The notes beneath the pieces are model-generated. The model saw only the letters and a list, made by a program, of their open reading frames with translations, did not search any database and had not been told where the DNA came from. Below, in pieces: positions 37,381 through 45,988 of a DNA stretch of 64,000 nt. Where the stretch lies: NCBI RefSeq assembly GCF_001411495.1, contig NZ_CP012981.1, forward strand, positions 3,410,001 through 3,474,000. The letters are read 5' to 3'. Origin of the DNA: Burkholderia cepacia ATCC 25416. GTDB lineage: Bacteria; Pseudomonadota; Gammaproteobacteria; Burkholderiales; Burkholderiaceae. The number at the start of each line of letters is the position of its first letter. Position 1 is the first letter of the stretch. The translations under genes were made by a program, and so were the position numbers.

Positions 37381-38241
37381 ATGACAGCCCTCCTCATCGA
37401 CGGCAACGCCCTCTCGAAGACCTTGCGCGCGCAGGCCGCCGAACGCGCCGCCGCCCTGACCGCACGCGGCCACCAGCCCGGTCTCGCGGTGATCCTCGTC
37501 GGCGCCAACCCGGCGAGCGAAGTCTACGTGCGCAACAAGATCAAGGCGTGCGAGGACAACGGCTTCTTCTCGCTGAAGGATGCGTACCCGGCCACGCTGT
37601 CGGAAGCCGACCTGCTCGCGCGCATCGACGAGCTGAACCGCGACCCGAAGATCCACGGCATCCTCGTCCAGCTGCCGCTGCCCGCGCACATCGACAGCCA
37701 CAAGGTGATCGAGGCGATCGCGCCGGAGAAGGACGTCGACGGCTTCCACATCGCGAACGCCGGCGCGCTGATGACCGGCAAGCCGCTGTTCCGGCCGTGC
37801 ACGCCGTACGGCGTGATGAAGATGTTCGAGGCGCACGGCATCGCGCTGCAGGGTGCGAACGCGGTCGTGATCGGCCGCTCGAACATCGTCGGCAAGCCGA
37901 TGGCGATGATGCTGCTCGACGCCGGTGCGACCGTGACGATCTGCCACAGCAAGACGCGTGACCTCGCCGCGCATACGCGGCAGGCCGACGTCGTGGTCGC
38001 CGCGGTCGGCAAGCGCAACATCCTGACCGCCGACATGGTGAAGCCCGGCGCGACGGTGATCGACGTCGGCATGAACCGCGACGATGCGGGCAAGCTGTGC
38101 GGCGACGTCGACTTCGCGGGCGTGAAGGAAGTGGCCGGCCACATCACGCCGGTGCCGGGCGGCGTCGGCCCGATGACCATCACGATGCTGCTGATCAACA
38201 CGATCGAAGCCGCCGAGCGCGCGGCCGACGCAGCCGCCTGA
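37381..38241 (+). CDS. folD: methylenetetrahydrofolate dehydrogenase / cyclohydrolase FolD
   Basis: Bifunctional enzyme that converts 5,10-methylene-THF to 10-formyl-THF for purine and initiator-tRNA formylation. The 286-residue protein has the catalytic tyrosine and lysine in [19 protein letters not shown], the signature [10 protein letters not shown], the substrate aspartate of PEKDVDGFH, and the NADP-binding motif [16 protein letters not shown]. The C-terminus has [16 protein letters not shown]. The ATG at 37381 (MTALLIDG) is the standard start; upstream in-frame codons are leader. No close partner gene; it lies after the two-component pair with its own promoter. Confidence 0.97.
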   Translation: MTALLIDGNALSKTLRAQAAERAAALTARGHQPGLAVILVGANPASEVYVRNKIKACEDNGFFSLKDAYPATLSEADLLARIDELNRDPKIHGILVQLPLPAHIDSHKVIEAIAPEKDVDGFHIANAGALMTGKPLFRPCTPYGVMKMFEAHGIALQGANAVVIGRSNIVGKPMAMMLLDAGATVTICHSKTRDLAAHTRQADVVVAAVGKRNILTADMVKPGATVIDVGMNRDDAGKLCGDVDFAGVKEVAGHITPVPGGVGPMTITMLLINTIEAAERAADAAA

Positions 38242-38340
38242 CCCTGCCCGTTCAGCCGGCGTGCGGTTCCGCGCGCCGGCGCCTCGCCGGCCGCACCTTG
38301 CCGGCCGCCCCGTCCCGCATTCGACCCCGCGCCAATCGCG

Positions 38341-38357
38341 TCGTTAGAAACTAACGA
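38341..38357. promoter_or_regulatory. 17-bp palindrome upstream of oligopeptidase A
   Basis: TCGTTAG-AAA-CTAACGA has perfect 7-bp arms. It stands out as AT-richer than its surroundings, 107 bp before the oligopeptidase start. This is operator-like; the cognate regulator is unknown. Confidence 0.55.
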
Positions 38358-38464
38358 TTGGAAAGCGCGCGATGCGCCCCAATAATGTCGATATCGGGCG
38401 CCGCGCTGCCGTGCGCGCCTTACCCTTTTCACTCCGGTTCATCCGGCAACAGACAGGGAGTCTT

Positions 38465-40552
38465 ATGTCCGCCAGCGCCAACACCAACCCGCTTCTCGAC
38501 TTCTCGGGCCTGCCCCGCTTCGGCGAGATCCGCCCGGAACACGTGACGCCCGCGCTCGACACGCTGCTCGATGCCGCCAACCGCGCGGTCGAGACCGCAA
38601 GCGCCGCCGCGACGCCGGCAACCTGGGCGGATGTCGTCGAGACGGTCGAGCACGCGACGGAGCCGCTCGGTCGCGCGTGGGGCATCGTCGGCCACCTGAA
38701 CGCGGTCGCCGATACCCCCGAACTGCGGGCCGCCTACGGCGAAAACCTGCCGCGCGTGACCGAATTCTGGTCGAGCGTCGGCCAGAACCTCGCGCTGTAC
38801 GAGAAGTACAAGGCGATCGCCGCGAGTGCCGAATACGCAACGCTGTCCACCGAACGCAAAAAGATCCTCGACAACGCGCTGCGCGATTTCCGCCTGTCGG
38901 GCGCCGAGCTGCCCGAGGACCAGAAGCCGCGCTTCGCGGAACTTCAGGAACAGCAGGCCGCGCTGTCGAAGGCCTTCTCCGATCACGTGCTCGACGCGAC
39001 CAACGCGTACGCGTACATCGTGCAGGACGACGCCGAACTGGCCGGCCTGCCCGGCGACGCGATCGAGGCCGCCCGCGAAGCCGCGCAGAAGGACGGCAAG
39101 GAAGGCTGGAAATTCACGCTGCACTTCCCGTCGTACTTCCCGGTGCTGCAATACGCCGACAACCGCGCGCTGCGCGAGACGCTCTACCGCGCCTATGCGA
39201 CGCGCGCGTCGGAACTCGGGCCGCAGTACGGCGACGGCAAGGCCGAATGGGACAACACGGCGATCGTCGCCGATGCGCTGAAGCTGCGCCGCGAAGAGGC
39301 GCAGATGCTCGGCTACCGCAACTTCGCCGAAGTGTCGCTCGCGCCGAAGATGGCCGAATCGCCGCAGCAGGTGATCGCGTTCCTCGAGGATCTCGCGACG
39401 CGCGCACGCCCGCACGCGGACAAGGACTGGGACGAGCTGCGCACGTTCGCCGCGAAGGAACTCGGCCTCGCCGAACTCGCGCCGTGGGACGTCGCATACG
39501 CGGCCGAGAAGCTGCGCCAGCAGCGCTACGCGTTCTCGGAAAACGAGGTCAAGCAGTACTTCCCGGAGCCGGCCGCGCTGAAGGGCCTGTTCACCGTCAC
39601 CGAGACGCTGTTCGGCGTCCAGATCAAGCCGGACGATGCGCCGGTGTGGCACAAGGACGTGCGCTTCTTCCGCGTCGAAAACCGCGACGGCTCGCTCGTC
39701 GCGCAGTTCTATCTCGACCTGTACGCGCGCGAAGGCAAGCGCGGCGGTGCGTGGATGGACGACGCGCGTTCGCGCGCGAAGCGCGGCAGCACCGTGCAGA
39801 CGCCGGTCGCGTACCTGACCTGCAACTTCTCGGCACCGGTCGGCGGCAAGCCCGCATGCTTCACGCACGACGAAGTCATCACGCTGTTCCATGAATTCGG
39901 CCACGGGCTGCACCACATGCTCACGCGCGTCGACGAGCTCGGCGTGTCGGGCATCAACGGCGTCGAATGGGATGCCGTCGAGCTGCCGTCGCAGTTCATG
40001 GAAAACTTCTGCTGGGAATGGGACGTGCTGTCGTCGATGTCGTCGCACGTCGATACGGGCGCCGCGCTGCCGCGCGAGCTGTTCGACAAGATGATCGCCG
40101 CGAAGAACTTCCAGAGCGGGCTCGGCACGCTGCGCCAGATCGTGTTCTCGATGTTCGACATGCTGCTGCACGTCGACTTCGACCCGGCCGGCGCCACCGG
40201 CGTGACCGCATTCGCGCGCGAGATCAACGAACGCTATCACGTGATCCCGCAAGCCGCGTTCTCGCGCTGGCCGAACACGTTCAGCCACATCTTCGCGGGC
40301 GGCTACGCGGCCGGCTACTACAGCTACAAGTGGGCCGAGGTGCTGTCGGCCGATGCGTACGCGGCGTTCGAGGAAGCGGCCGCCGCGAGCGGCAGCGTGC
40401 TCGACGCGGCGACCGGCACGCGCTATCGCCGCGAAATCCTCGAGGTCGGCGGCAGCCGCCCGGCGATGGATTCGTTCAAGGCGTTCCGCGGCCGCGAGCC
40501 GCAGATCGATGCGCTGCTGCGCCACAACGGGATGGCCGCCCCCGCGCACTGA
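38465..40552 (+). CDS. prlC: oligopeptidase A (M3 zinc metallopeptidase)
   Basis: Cytosolic zinc endopeptidase that degrades short peptides such as cleaved signal peptides. The 695-residue protein has the M3 active site HEFGHGLHHMLTRVD (HExxH plus downstream Glu in GVEWDAVELPSQFMENF). The N-terminal helical region starts MSASANTNPLLDFSGLPRFG. ATG 38465 follows CAGGGAG at good spacing. Length matches E. coli OpdA (680). A palindrome upstream suggests specific regulation. It ends before a good terminator shared with dinB, which converges on it. Confidence 0.95.
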   Translation: MSASANTNPLLDFSGLPRFGEIRPEHVTPALDTLLDAANRAVETASAAATPATWADVVETVEHATEPLGRAWGIVGHLNAVADTPELRAAYGENLPRVTEFWSSVGQNLALYEKYKAIAASAEYATLSTERKKILDNALRDFRLSGAELPEDQKPRFAELQEQQAALSKAFSDHVLDATNAYAYIVQDDAELAGLPGDAIEAAREAAQKDGKEGWKFTLHFPSYFPVLQYADNRALRETLYRAYATRASELGPQYGDGKAEWDNTAIVADALKLRREEAQMLGYRNFAEVSLAPKMAESPQQVIAFLEDLATRARPHADKDWDELRTFAAKELGLAELAPWDVAYAAEKLRQQRYAFSENEVKQYFPEPAALKGLFTVTETLFGVQIKPDDAPVWHKDVRFFRVENRDGSLVAQFYLDLYAREGKRGGAWMDDARSRAKRGSTVQTPVAYLTCNFSAPVGGKPACFTHDEVITLFHEFGHGLHHMLTRVDELGVSGINGVEWDAVELPSQFMENFCWEWDVLSSMSSHVDTGAALPRELFDKMIAAKNFQSGLGTLRQIVFSMFDMLLHVDFDPAGATGVTAFAREINERYHVIPQAAFSRWPNTFSHIFAGGYAAGYYSYKWAEVLSADAYAAFEEAAAASGSVLDAATGTRYRREILEVGGSRPAMDSFKAFRGREPQIDALLRHNGMAAPAH

Positions 40553-40584
40553 GCGCACGCTGTCCGGCTCGTCCGGCTGCATCG

Positions 40585-40613
40585 AAAGGCACCGCCGCGG
40601 CGGTGCCTTTTTT
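40585..40613. terminator. intrinsic terminator between prlC and dinB
   Basis: GGCACCGCC-GC-GGCGGTGCC flanked by AAA and a TTTTTT run. It serves prlC and can also serve the converging dinB. Confidence 0.9.
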
Positions 40614-41716
40614 CATGGCGCCGGGGGTTCGCCGGCTGCGTCGTCGGCGTTACCGGCTTCGTCGTCGAACAGCGAGAACTGCCCGTGGCGCTCGGCGGTA
40701 TCCTCGTCGATGCGCACGCCGACGCCGAGCAGCCGCACCGCCTGCGCACGCCGTTGCAGCCCCTTCGCGAGCAGCGTGACGGCCGTATCCGCATGCGTCG
40801 CGTCGGCCACGCACTCGACCGTCGTCCGCTGGAAATCGGCGAAGCGGATCTTCACGTACAGCTTGCGGATCGACCGCGCGGCGCCCGCCCGCACGATACG
40901 CGCGTCGAGCTGCACGACGAGGCGGCGGATTTCTGCCGCGCACTGCTCGAGCGTCGTCAGATCGGTGACGTAGGTCGTCTCGACGCTGACCGACTTGCGC
41001 TCCTGGTCGGCCTGCACCGGCCGCTCGTCGATCCCGCGCGACAATTCGTACAGCCGCCGCCCGAACGCGCCGAATTCGCGGTGCAGGTCGATCAGCGGCC
41101 AGTCGCGCAATTGCGCGCAGGTCTGGATGCCGAGCCGGTCGAGCCGCGAGGCCGTCACCTTGCCGACGCCGTGCAGCTTGCGCACCGGCAGCGCCGCGAC
41201 GAACGCGTCGATCTCGTGCGGCCGCACGACGAACAGCCCGTCGGGCTTGTTCCAGTCGGACGCGATCTTCGCGATGAACTTGTTCGGCGCGACGCCGGCC
41301 GACACGGTCACGCCGACCGTATCGTGCACGCGCTGACGGATCTCCCGCGCAATCAGCGTCGCACTGCCCTGGCACTGCTCCGACCCGCTGACGTCGAGGT
41401 ACGCCTCGTCGAGCGACAGCGGCTCGACGTCGGGCGTGTAGTCGCGATAGATCGCCATGATCTGCCGCGATGCCGCGCGGTACTTGTCCATTGCTGACGG
41501 CAGGATCAGCAGGTCCGGACACTTGCGCATCGCCAGCGCCGACGACATCGCCGAATGCACGCCGTAGCGCCGCGCCTCGTAGTTGCAGGTCGCGATCACG
41601 CCGCGCTGGTCGGGCCGGCCGCCGACCGCGAGCGGCCGGTGGCGCAGCGACGGGTCGTCGCGCATCTCGACCGACGCGTAGAAGCAGTCGCAATCGCAAT
41701 GAATGATCTTGCGCAT
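40613..41716 (-). CDS. dinB: DNA polymerase IV (Y family)
   Basis: Error-prone translesion polymerase induced by DNA damage. From ATG 41716 the protein has 367 residues and begins MRKIIHCDCDCFYASVEMRD, the palm metal motif. The second catalytic motif is PLSLDEAYLDVSG. The helix-hairpin-helix LPVRKLHGVGKVTASRLD and the little-finger domain follow. No ribosome site precedes ATG 41716. A GTG at 41782 would add 22 residues (NPTIIPPADPHAPPPG region) but lies almost at the predicted transcription start, inside the reach of the LexA box. The usual C-terminal clamp-binding peptide is suggested by GQFSLFDDEA. The start is the main uncertainty. Confidence 0.93.
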   Translation of the reverse strand: MRKIIHCDCDCFYASVEMRDDPSLRHRPLAVGGRPDQRGVIATCNYEARRYGVHSAMSSALAMRKCPDLLILPSAMDKYRAASRQIMAIYRDYTPDVEPLSLDEAYLDVSGSEQCQGSATLIAREIRQRVHDTVGVTVSAGVAPNKFIAKIASDWNKPDGLFVVRPHEIDAFVAALPVRKLHGVGKVTASRLDRLGIQTCAQLRDWPLIDLHREFGAFGRRLYELSRGIDERPVQADQERKSVSVETTYVTDLTTLEQCAAEIRRLVVQLDARIVRAGAARSIRKLYVKIRFADFQRTTVECVADATHADTAVTLLAKGLQRRAQAVRLLGVGVRIDEDTAERHGQFSLFDDEAGNADDAAGEPPAP

Positions 41717-41790
41717 GCGCGGCAGCACGTCGCCCGGCGGCGGCGCGTGCGGATCGGCAGGCGGAATGATGGTCGGGTTCACGGTGCCGA

Positions 41791-41810
41791 TACTGTACAA
41801 AAACACAGTG
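41791..41810 (-). promoter_or_regulatory. LexA box (SOS operator) of dinB
   Basis: CTGT (41793-41796), 8 bp, then ACAG (41805-41808): a full SOS-box palindrome with AT-rich centre. It sits immediately upstream of dinB and shows damage-inducible control by LexA. Confidence 0.88.
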
Positions 41811-41942
41811 CCGGTTTCAACTGTCGCGTGCGGTCGCGCCCGGCTGTGCCGTACCGGCCCGCTTTGCACGGATCGTACCGGCCGGCGCGGGCAGCGGCGC
41901 CTATACTCGTCTGCCGCAATACACGAAACGCAAAGGTGACGG

Positions 41943-42635
41943 ATGAAGACGATCGGACTGATCGGCGGGATGAGCTGGGAATCGTCGGCCGAGTACTACC
42001 GGATGATCAATCGCCATTCGAAGGCGCTGCACGGCGGACATCACAACGCGAAAAGCGTGCTGGTCACGGTCGATTTCGCGGAGATCGAAGCGCTGCAGCG
42101 CACGCACGACTGGGCCGCGCTCGGCGAGCGGATGGCGAGTGCCGCGCGGCAGCTCGAAGCGGCCGGCGCCGATCTTGTCGTGTTGACGACCAATACGATG
42201 CATCGCGTCCACGCCGCGATCGAAGCCGCGGTGACGCTGCCGTTCCTGCACATCGCCGATCCGACCGGCGCCGCGCTTCGCGATGCGGGCATCGAGCGCG
42301 TCGCGCTGCTGGGCACGCGCTACACGATGGAGTTGCCGTTCTACGCGGAGCGGTTGCGCGACAGGTTCGGCATGGAGGTACTCGTGCCGGACGAACGCGG
42401 GCGCGACGACGTGCACCGGATCATCTACGACGAGCTGTGCCACGGCATCATCGCGCCGGAATCGCGCGCGACGTACGGGACGATCATCGAGGAACTGGCG
42501 ACACGCGGCGCCCAGGCGGTGATCCTCGGTTGCACGGAAATCACGCTGCTGATCGGCGCGGACGACTCGCCGCTGCCGGTGTTCGATACGACCGCGCTGC
42601 ATGCGAAGGCGGCGGTCGAGTGGGCGGCGCGATAG
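41943..42635 (+). CDS. aspartate/glutamate racemase family protein (YgeA-like)
   Basis: A 230-residue amino-acid racemase of the aspartate/glutamate family. Starts MKTIGLIGGMSWESSAEYYR. The two catalytic positions are Thr83 in LTTNTMHRV and Cys197 in ILGCTEITLL. The same asymmetric Thr83/Cys197 pair is known from the E. coli YgeA-type L-Asp/Glu racemase, unlike the Cys/Cys pair of classical racemases. The substrate-loop ADPTGAAL and LLGTRYTME are well conserved. It is divergent from dinB and not in an operon. Substrate preference is inferred from the family. Confidence 0.9.
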   Translation: MKTIGLIGGMSWESSAEYYRMINRHSKALHGGHHNAKSVLVTVDFAEIEALQRTHDWAALGERMASAARQLEAAGADLVVLTTNTMHRVHAAIEAAVTLPFLHIADPTGAALRDAGIERVALLGTRYTMELPFYAERLRDRFGMEVLVPDERGRDDVHRIIYDELCHGIIAPESRATYGTIIEELATRGAQAVILGCTEITLLIGADDSPLPVFDTTALHAKAAVEWAAR

Positions 42636-42650
42636 CGGCGCCGCGCGCAG

Positions 42651-42681
42651 AAAACAAAAAACCCGGCATGGAGCCGGGTTC
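42651..42681 (-). terminator. terminator of the initiator tRNA gene
   Basis: On the minus strand ACCCGGC-TCCAT-GCCGGGT is followed by a T-rich run (TTTTTTGTTTT). It lies 53 bp after the tRNA; on the plus strand it could weakly end the racemase mRNA. Confidence 0.9.
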
Positions 42682-42733
42682 TTGTCGACGAAGCGCGCAT
42701 CGGTCATATGCGCTGCACATCGTCTGGTGTGCT

Positions 42734-42810
<77 letters not shown>

Positions 42811-42822
42811 TCAGAGAAATAA

Positions 42823-42851
42823 ATTATAGGGTGAGGAAGTACTCACGTCAA
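42823..42851 (-). promoter_or_regulatory. strong sigma-70 promoter of tRNA-fMet
   Basis: On the minus strand TTGACG (42846-42851), a 17-bp spacer and perfect TATAAT (42823-42828). The start would be about 5-7 bp before the mature tRNA 5' end. Confidence 0.93.
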
Positions 42852-42994
42852 TACTTTTGTCACAATTTCTTCCCGATTCACCGTGACGGCGGTGCGAGGC
42901 ACCGCCCCCGCCCCGCACGACGGGCGCGTTCGCACCGCGTGCTCGCGGTAAGATGGCGGCCTTCGCATTTACCCCGCACGCACACTCCCCGTTC

Positions 42995-43771
42995 ATGAAA
43001 ATCGCCACCTGGAACGTCAACTCGCTCAACGTCCGCAAGCAGCACGTACTCGACTGGCTCGCGCAAAGCGGCACCGACGTGCTGTGCCTGCAGGAACTGA
43101 AGCTGCCGGACGAGAAATTCCCGCGCGCCGATCTTGAAGCCGCCGGCTACCGCAGCTGGTTCACGGGCCAGAAGACCTACAACGGCGTCGCGATCCTCGC
43201 GCGCGACACGCTGTCCGTCGACGAATCGGACGTCGTACGCAACATTCCGGGCTTCGACGATCCCCAGCAGCGCGTGATCGCCGCGACGGTCGACGGCGTG
43301 CGCATCGTGTCCGCGTATTTCCCGAACGGCCAGGCGCCCGACTCGGACAAGTTCGTCTACAAGATGCAATGGCTCGACGCGCTGCAGGCGTGGCTGCGCA
43401 CCGAGCTGCAGCGCTACCCGAAGCTCGCGCTGCTCGGCGACTACAACATCGCGCCGGAAGACCGCGACGTGCACGACCCCGCGAAATGGGAAGGCCAGAA
43501 CCTCGTGTCGCCGCAGGAGCGCGCCCACTTCGTGCAACTGATCGAACTCGGCTTCGTCGATGCGTTCCGCCGCTTCGAACAGCCGGAGAAGACCTTCACA
43601 TGGTGGGACTACCGGATGATGGCGTTCCGCCGCAACGCGGGGCTGCGCATCGACCACGTGCTGCTGTCGCCGGCGCTCGCGCAAACCTGCACGTCGTGCG
43701 AGGTCGATCGCACGCCGCGCACGTGGGAACAGCCGTCCGACCACACGCCCGTGGTCGCGGTCGTCGGCTGA
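42995..43771 (+). CDS. xthA: exodeoxyribonuclease III (AP endonuclease family)
   Basis: Base-excision-repair nuclease that cuts at abasic sites and degrades 3' ends. The 258-residue protein starts MKIATWNVNSLNVRK (catalytic Asn) and has CLQELKLPDEKFP (metal Glu), the Tyr in SAYFPNGQAPDS, the metal pair in LLGDYNIAPEDRD, WWDYRM, and the catalytic Asp-His in GLRIDHVLLS and SDHTPVVAVV. Length and motifs are complete. The ATG at 42995 is the family-standard start; upstream in-frame codons cross the promoter area. Monocistronic as far as can be seen, converging on the S9 peptidase gene 19 bp away. Confidence 0.96.
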   Translation: MKIATWNVNSLNVRKQHVLDWLAQSGTDVLCLQELKLPDEKFPRADLEAAGYRSWFTGQKTYNGVAILARDTLSVDESDVVRNIPGFDDPQQRVIAATVDGVRIVSAYFPNGQAPDSDKFVYKMQWLDALQAWLRTELQRYPKLALLGDYNIAPEDRDVHDPAKWEGQNLVSPQERAHFVQLIELGFVDAFRRFEQPEKTFTWWDYRMMAFRRNAGLRIDHVLLSPALAQTCTSCEVDRTPRTWEQPSDHTPVVAVVG

Positions 43772-43790
43772 CCGGGCAGCCCGCGCGCGT

Positions 43791-45899
43791 TCAGCGCCGC
43801 GCGGGCGCCGGCCCGAGATGGGCCCACAGGAACCCGAATTCCGCCGCGTCGGCTTCCGCGCGTTCCAGATCGTCGGCGCTGCCGTGGCCGCCGTCGGTGT
43901 TCTCCCAATACCACACCCGTTCATGACCGAGCGCATGCATGCGCGCGGCCATCTTGCGCGCATGCGCGGGATGCACGCGGTCGTCGCGCGTCGACGTCGT
44001 CAGCAGTAACGGCGGATACGCGACGCCCTCGCGCACGCGGTGATACGGCGAATACGCGGCCAGCGCCGCACCTTCGTGCGGATCGTCCGGGTCGCCGTAT
44101 TCGTCGAGCCACGCGGCGCCCGCGTGCAGCTTCGGATAGCGCCGCATGTCGAGCAGCGGCACGCGGCAGAGCACCGCGCCGAACAGCTCCGGCCGCTGCA
44201 CCATGCACGCGGCAACCAGCAGCCCGCCGTTGCTGCCGCCCTCGATGCCGAGCTGTGCGGCGCTCGTCACGCCGGTCGCGGCCAGATCCTCGGCCACCGC
44301 GATGAAATCGTCGAACGAGCGCTGGCGGTGTTCGCGCTGCGCGTCGACGTGCCAGCGCGGCCCGAACTCGCCGCCGCCGCGGATGTGCGCGAACGCCATC
44401 ACGCCGCCGCGCTCGAGCCACCCGATGCCGAACGCGTCGCTGTAGCCCGGCAGGTTCGGGATCGCAAAACCGCCGTAGCCCGACAGCAAACACGGCCGCG
44501 CGACGCGCGTGGCGCCTTCGGCCGGATCGAGTGCATCGCGCGGCCCGATCAGCGTGTACGGCACCATCGTGCCGTCTTGCGAGCGCGCGCTCGCGCGGCG
44601 CACGACGAGCCCCGTCGCGTCGAACTGCACCGGCGGCCGGTCGAGCAGCACGCGGCGCGACGACGCATCGTCCGCGCGGTCGGCCAGATCCGCCAGCCAG
44701 CATTCGGGCGGATCGAGATAGGTGTCGACGTCGACGTACACCTCGTCGTTCAGCGTCGACTCGACGGGCTCGACGTCGATCTGCGCATCGCCCGCCCACT
44801 CGAACGGCCGCGCATCCCATGTCCACGTACCGTCGTCGACCTGTCGCGGTTGCCACAGCATCGTGCGGTTGTGCACGTCGTCGAGCCAGCTCGCGATCAG
44901 CGTCGTGCGCGTGTGCGTCCACGTGCACGCGGACGTCGTCGGCTGCGGCGCGAACAGCGTCGTGAGTTCGCGCGACCCGGCCAGGAACGCCTGCTCGCGG
45001 ATCGCCAGCAGCGAGCCGCCCGCATGGCGCACGCCGCCGCAATCCCAGTCGAGGCGCGGCTCCAGCATGAGCCAGCCTTCCCAGAACCCGACCTCGACAT
45101 GGGGCGGCACGTCGTAGCGCGCCCACTCGCCCGCGTCGGTCAGCCGGTACGCATGCGCGTCGAAGAAGTCGACGCTGCGCCACGCGACGTGGCGGTTGTC
45201 GATCGGATCGAACCCCGCGCCCGCGCTGATGTCGTCGGGTTCGCCGCTGAAGACGACCGGCGCATCGGCAAGCGCGGTGCCGCGCACCCAGCGCCGCGCT
45301 TCATACGGATAGCCGGCCGCGGTGGCATGCGCGTCGCCGCGATCCCAGCTCACGTAGACGGTATCGCGATCGATCCAGCCGACCGTGTGATGCCCCGGCT
45401 CGTCGATCGTGAAGCCGCCGTCGACGAAACGACGTTCGACGAGATCGAATTCGCGCACGACGACCGCGTCGGCACCGCCCGGCGACAGCGACAGCAGCGC
45501 GCGATCGCCGTCCGGATACAGGATCGCGTCCTGCTCGAACACCCACGATTCGCCCTCCTCCGCGCCGAGCGCGTCGACGTCGAGCAGCGTTTCCCACGCC
45601 GGCCGGCCTGCACGCCAGTCGTCCCAGCGCGTGCGGCGCCACAGCCCCTTCGGATGGAGATCGTCCTGCCACAGGTCGTAGGCCCAGTCGCGCCAGCGGG
45701 TTGGAATCACCGGGCGTTCGCGCGGCAGGTACGCTTTCGCGAGGCGCGCCGTGAGCGCGCGATAGGCATCGTCGTCACGCAGCGCGGCGCGCGTGCGCGC
45801 GTTCTGCTCGTCGACCCACGTGCGGGCGCGCTTGCTGTCGAGCGCTTCGAGGAAACGGAACGGGTCGGCCCCGGCGGGCCAGCGGAAGGAATCGGACAT
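43791..45899 (-). CDS. prolyl-oligopeptidase family serine peptidase (S9)
   Basis: A 702-residue S9-family peptidase: an N-terminal beta-propeller (about residues 60-410) that gates a C-terminal alpha/beta hydrolase domain. The nucleophile motif is IEGGSNGGLLVAA, followed by YGDPDDPHEG near the catalytic Asp and TDGGHGSADD with the catalytic His. The start MSDSFRWPAGADPFRFLEAL at ATG 45899 is favoured; a reading from 45920 adds seven residues. No signal peptide, so cytosolic. The exact substrate (prolyl or other oligopeptides) is unknown. It converges on xthA with only 19 bp between them. Confidence 0.92.
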   Translation of the reverse strand: MSDSFRWPAGADPFRFLEALDSKRARTWVDEQNARTRAALRDDDAYRALTARLAKAYLPRERPVIPTRWRDWAYDLWQDDLHPKGLWRRTRWDDWRAGRPAWETLLDVDALGAEEGESWVFEQDAILYPDGDRALLSLSPGGADAVVVREFDLVERRFVDGGFTIDEPGHHTVGWIDRDTVYVSWDRGDAHATAAGYPYEARRWVRGTALADAPVVFSGEPDDISAGAGFDPIDNRHVAWRSVDFFDAHAYRLTDAGEWARYDVPPHVEVGFWEGWLMLEPRLDWDCGGVRHAGGSLLAIREQAFLAGSRELTTLFAPQPTTSACTWTHTRTTLIASWLDDVHNRTMLWQPRQVDDGTWTWDARPFEWAGDAQIDVEPVESTLNDEVYVDVDTYLDPPECWLADLADRADDASSRRVLLDRPPVQFDATGLVVRRASARSQDGTMVPYTLIGPRDALDPAEGATRVARPCLLSGYGGFAIPNLPGYSDAFGIGWLERGGVMAFAHIRGGGEFGPRWHVDAQREHRQRSFDDFIAVAEDLAATGVTSAAQLGIEGGSNGGLLVAACMVQRPELFGAVLCRVPLLDMRRYPKLHAGAAWLDEYGDPDDPHEGAALAAYSPYHRVREGVAYPPLLLTTSTRDDRVHPAHARKMAARMHALGHERVWYWENTDGGHGSADDLERAEADAAEFGFLWAHLGPAPARR

Positions 45900-45988
45900 T
45901 GCGGATGGGCGGAATGGCAAACGGCGTGCAAACCGCGATTATGTCCGATCGCGGCATGCGCGATGCCCGCGCATGCCGCAAATCGTGC

